From positions 310,001 through 374,000 of the forward strand of contig OY970285.1 of assembly GCA_963716005.1 (NCBI GenBank): 64,000 nt of DNA. Direction: 5' to 3'. Every line of letters starts with the position of its first letter. Position 1 is the first letter of the stretch. The notes beneath the pieces are model-generated. The model worked only from the letters and a program-made list of their open reading frames with translations, ran no database searches and was not told the DNA's origin. The translations under genes and the position numbers were made by a program. The DNA is from CAVRUF01 sp963716005. Lineage in GTDB: Bacteria; Actinomycetota; Thermoleophilia; Gaiellales; Gaiellaceae. This document shows positions 62,387 to 64,000 of the stretch, in pieces.

Positions 62387-63618
62387 GCGAAGGTAGCGAG
62401 CGCCGCTTCTCGCGGCGCTCGCTCCTCGTCGCCGGAGGCGCCGCGGCCGGCATCGCGGCCACGGGCATCGGTATCGAGCGCCTGAACGCCGGCGACTCCC
62501 CGGACAACCAGACCTACCCGTTCTACGGCGAGCAGCAGTCCGGCATCACGACGCCCGCCCAGGAGAAGCTCCACTTCGCGGCGTTCGACCTGCGCACCGA
62601 GGATCCGAACGAGATCCGCGAGCTCATGGAGGCGTGGACCGCGGCGTCGGCCCGGATGTGCTCGGGAGACCTCGTCGGCGACGAGAACGCGAATCCTGAC
62701 GTGCCGCCCGAGGACACGGGCGAGGCGCTCGACTCGCACGCGTCGCGGCTCACGCTCACGTTCGGCTTCGGCCCGGACTTCTTCGACAAGCTCGGCCTAG
62801 AGAGCCGGCGGCCCGCCTCGCTGCAGGAGCTGCCCGTGTTTCCCGAGACGGACGCGCTGATCCCGGAGAAATCCGGGGGAGACATCTGCGTCCAGGCCTG
62901 CGCCGACGATCCGCAGGTCGTCTTCCACGCGGTGCGGAACCTGGCGCGGATCGGCCGCGGCCTGGTCGTCATGCGCTGGTCGCAGCTCGGCTTCGGCCGC
63001 ACGTCGTCCACGAGCGTGACGCAGTCCACGCCGCGCAACCTGATGGGCTTCAAGGACGGGACGAACAACCTGAAGCTCGAGGACGAGGCCCTCCTCCGCG
63101 AGCACCTGTGGATCGGCCCGGACGACCAGCCCGAGTGGATGCGCGGCGGCACGTTCCTCGTCGCGCGCCGCATCCGGATGCTGATCGAGGTGTGGGACCG
63201 CGCGACGCTCGCCGACCAGGAGGTCACGATCGGCCGTGAGAAGCTGAGCGGCGCCCCGATCGGCGAGCGCGAGGAGTTCGATCCGGTTCCGCTCGATGCG
63301 AAGGGATCCGACGGCGAGCCGATCATCCCGGTCGACGCGCACGTGCGCCGCGCGAGCGCCTCGCAGACGGGCATCCACATCCTGCGGCGCGGCTACTCGT
63401 TCACCGACGGGATGGACGAGCGCCTGGGCCAGCTCGACGCCGGGCTCTTCTTCATCGCGTTCCAGCGCGACCCGCTGACGCAGTTCGTCCCGCTGCAGCA
63501 GCGCCTGGGCGAGATCGACGCGCTGAACGAGTACATCAAGCACAACGGCAGCGCCGTGTTCGCCTGCCCGCCCGGCGTCCGCGAGGGCGGCTACATCGGC
63601 GACACGCTCCTGGCGTAG
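62383..63618 (+). CDS. efeB: EfeB, Tat-exported heme DyP-type peroxidase
   Basis: A 411-residue DyP peroxidase with Tat signal RRFSRRSLLVAGGAAAGIAA. The family motif is GFKDGTNNL (GxxDG, with the catalytic Asp). The proximal heme-ligand His is expected in VDAHVRRASASQ. EfeB completes the EfeUOB system by oxidising ferrous iron or working on heme. GTG 62383 overlaps the efeO stop. Confidence 0.93.
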   Translation: MSEGSERRFSRRSLLVAGGAAAGIAATGIGIERLNAGDSPDNQTYPFYGEQQSGITTPAQEKLHFAAFDLRTEDPNEIRELMEAWTAASARMCSGDLVGDENANPDVPPEDTGEALDSHASRLTLTFGFGPDFFDKLGLESRRPASLQELPVFPETDALIPEKSGGDICVQACADDPQVVFHAVRNLARIGRGLVVMRWSQLGFGRTSSTSVTQSTPRNLMGFKDGTNNLKLEDEALLREHLWIGPDDQPEWMRGGTFLVARRIRMLIEVWDRATLADQEVTIGREKLSGAPIGEREEFDPVPLDAKGSDGEPIIPVDAHVRRASASQTGIHILRRGYSFTDGMDERLGQLDAGLFFIAFQRDPLTQFVPLQQRLGEIDALNEYIKHNGSAVFACPPGVREGGYIGDTLLA

Positions 63619-63652
63619 TTTTCGGCCGCCCGGGGCCGGGAACCTTGTCCCC

Positions 63653-63898
63653 GTGCCCGACGAACCTGATCCGGACTACGCGCTCCACACGGAGATCGGC
63701 CAGGAAGCGAAACGGCTCGCGACGCATCCGATCAAGGAGATCGAGCGGCTCGAGCACGAGGCGGCGGTGGGCGAGGCGGACACGACGCCGGCGATCCTGA
63801 TCGGGGTCATCGCCGTCGTCGTTGCGATCATCGTCGCCGTGATCCTCGTCGTCGGCCTCTCCGCCGGCGAGCTGTTCGGTTCTCTCAACGGCGCCTGA
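63653..63898 (+). CDS. Small single-helix membrane protein
   Basis: An 81-residue protein: a charged N-terminal part (EPDPDYALHTEIGQEAKRLA) and one long membrane helix, ILIGVIAVVVAIIVAVILVV, near the C-terminus. Likely a small bitopic protein of unknown role. GTG 63653 is the best start. It follows efeB by 34 bp. Confidence 0.65.
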   Translation: MPDEPDPDYALHTEIGQEAKRLATHPIKEIERLEHEAAVGEADTTPAILIGVIAVVVAIIVAVILVVGLSAGELFGSLNGA

Positions 63899-63921
63899 TC
63901 CACTCCGCTACCTTCCTGGCA

Positions 63922-64000
63922 ATGCGTGTCCCTGCGGTTCTCCTTTGCGTGCTGCTCCTTCTCGGCCTCGCCGCGTGCGGCGACAAGTCGAAGTCGAGCG
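63922..64000 (+). CDS. Lipoprotein, N-terminus only (runs off the window)
   Basis: ATG 63922 begins RVPAVLLCVLLLLGLAACGD with lipobox LAAC, followed by a Lys/Ser-rich start of the mature part. TACCTT (63909-63914) lies seven bases before it, so it is another leaderless candidate. The window ends 26 residues in. Confidence 0.65.
   Translation, partial: MRVPAVLLCVLLLLGLAACGDKSKSS

Overview
High-GC DNA with GTG/TTG starts, four-base ATGA/GTGA gene overlaps and many promoters whose -10 box lies directly before the start codon. Gene content (CO-dehydrogenase cluster, ATP-type PEP carboxykinase, KorAB, DUF6636 and DUF6325 proteins, lipobox lipoproteins, Tat substrates, EfeUOB) points to an aerobic soil-type actinobacterium. 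A deep lineage such as Thermoleophilia is my inference; there is no marker gene here to prove it.

Layout. 1-2.3 kb: end of a sugar-binding protein, a START-like protein, a GNAT enzyme, and pheA behind a phenylalanine-rich leader peptide. 2.3-7.6 kb: a methyltransferase and a three-gene NAD-linked formate dehydrogenase (NuoEF fusion, Fe-S subunit, Mo subunit). 7.6-12.9 kb: a secreted propeller, cupin, ZIP transporter, SDR, and an ArsR regulator with two AHSA1 proteins. 12.9-25.3 kb: a ten-gene minus-strand CO-dehydrogenase operon with a form I enzyme (AYRCSFR) and a form II enzyme (AYRGAGR), maturation genes coxG, two xdhC and mocA, and divergent coxDE. 25.3-33.3 kb: mixed housekeeping genes, a secreted metzincin, a DEAD-box helicase and two membrane proteins. 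33.3-39.2 kb: a damaged stretch where a kinase tail, two response regulators, a YrhK-like gene and a glutamate decarboxylase remnant meet at abrupt joins. 39.3-49 kb: MMPL transporter, antiporter, cobalamin-binding-like protein, secreted dioxygenase, KorAB. 49-54.7 kb: CsoR/CopA with a clear CsoR operator, pckA, phoA. 54.8-60.4 kb: LtrA, YciI, and a stress module (two-component system, HtrA, secreted protein) tied together by 11-bp-period direct repeats. 60.4-64 kb: efeUOB iron uptake with an iron-box-like operator, then small membrane and lipoproteins.

Together the genes suggest a heterotroph that can gain electrons from CO and formate, with metal homeostasis and envelope-stress control. About a dozen genes carry single-base frameshifts, nearly all one extra base and often a G or C. 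Each repairs to a full-length family member, so sequence error is more likely than gene decay. I see no tRNA, rRNA, CRISPR array or complete insertion sequence.
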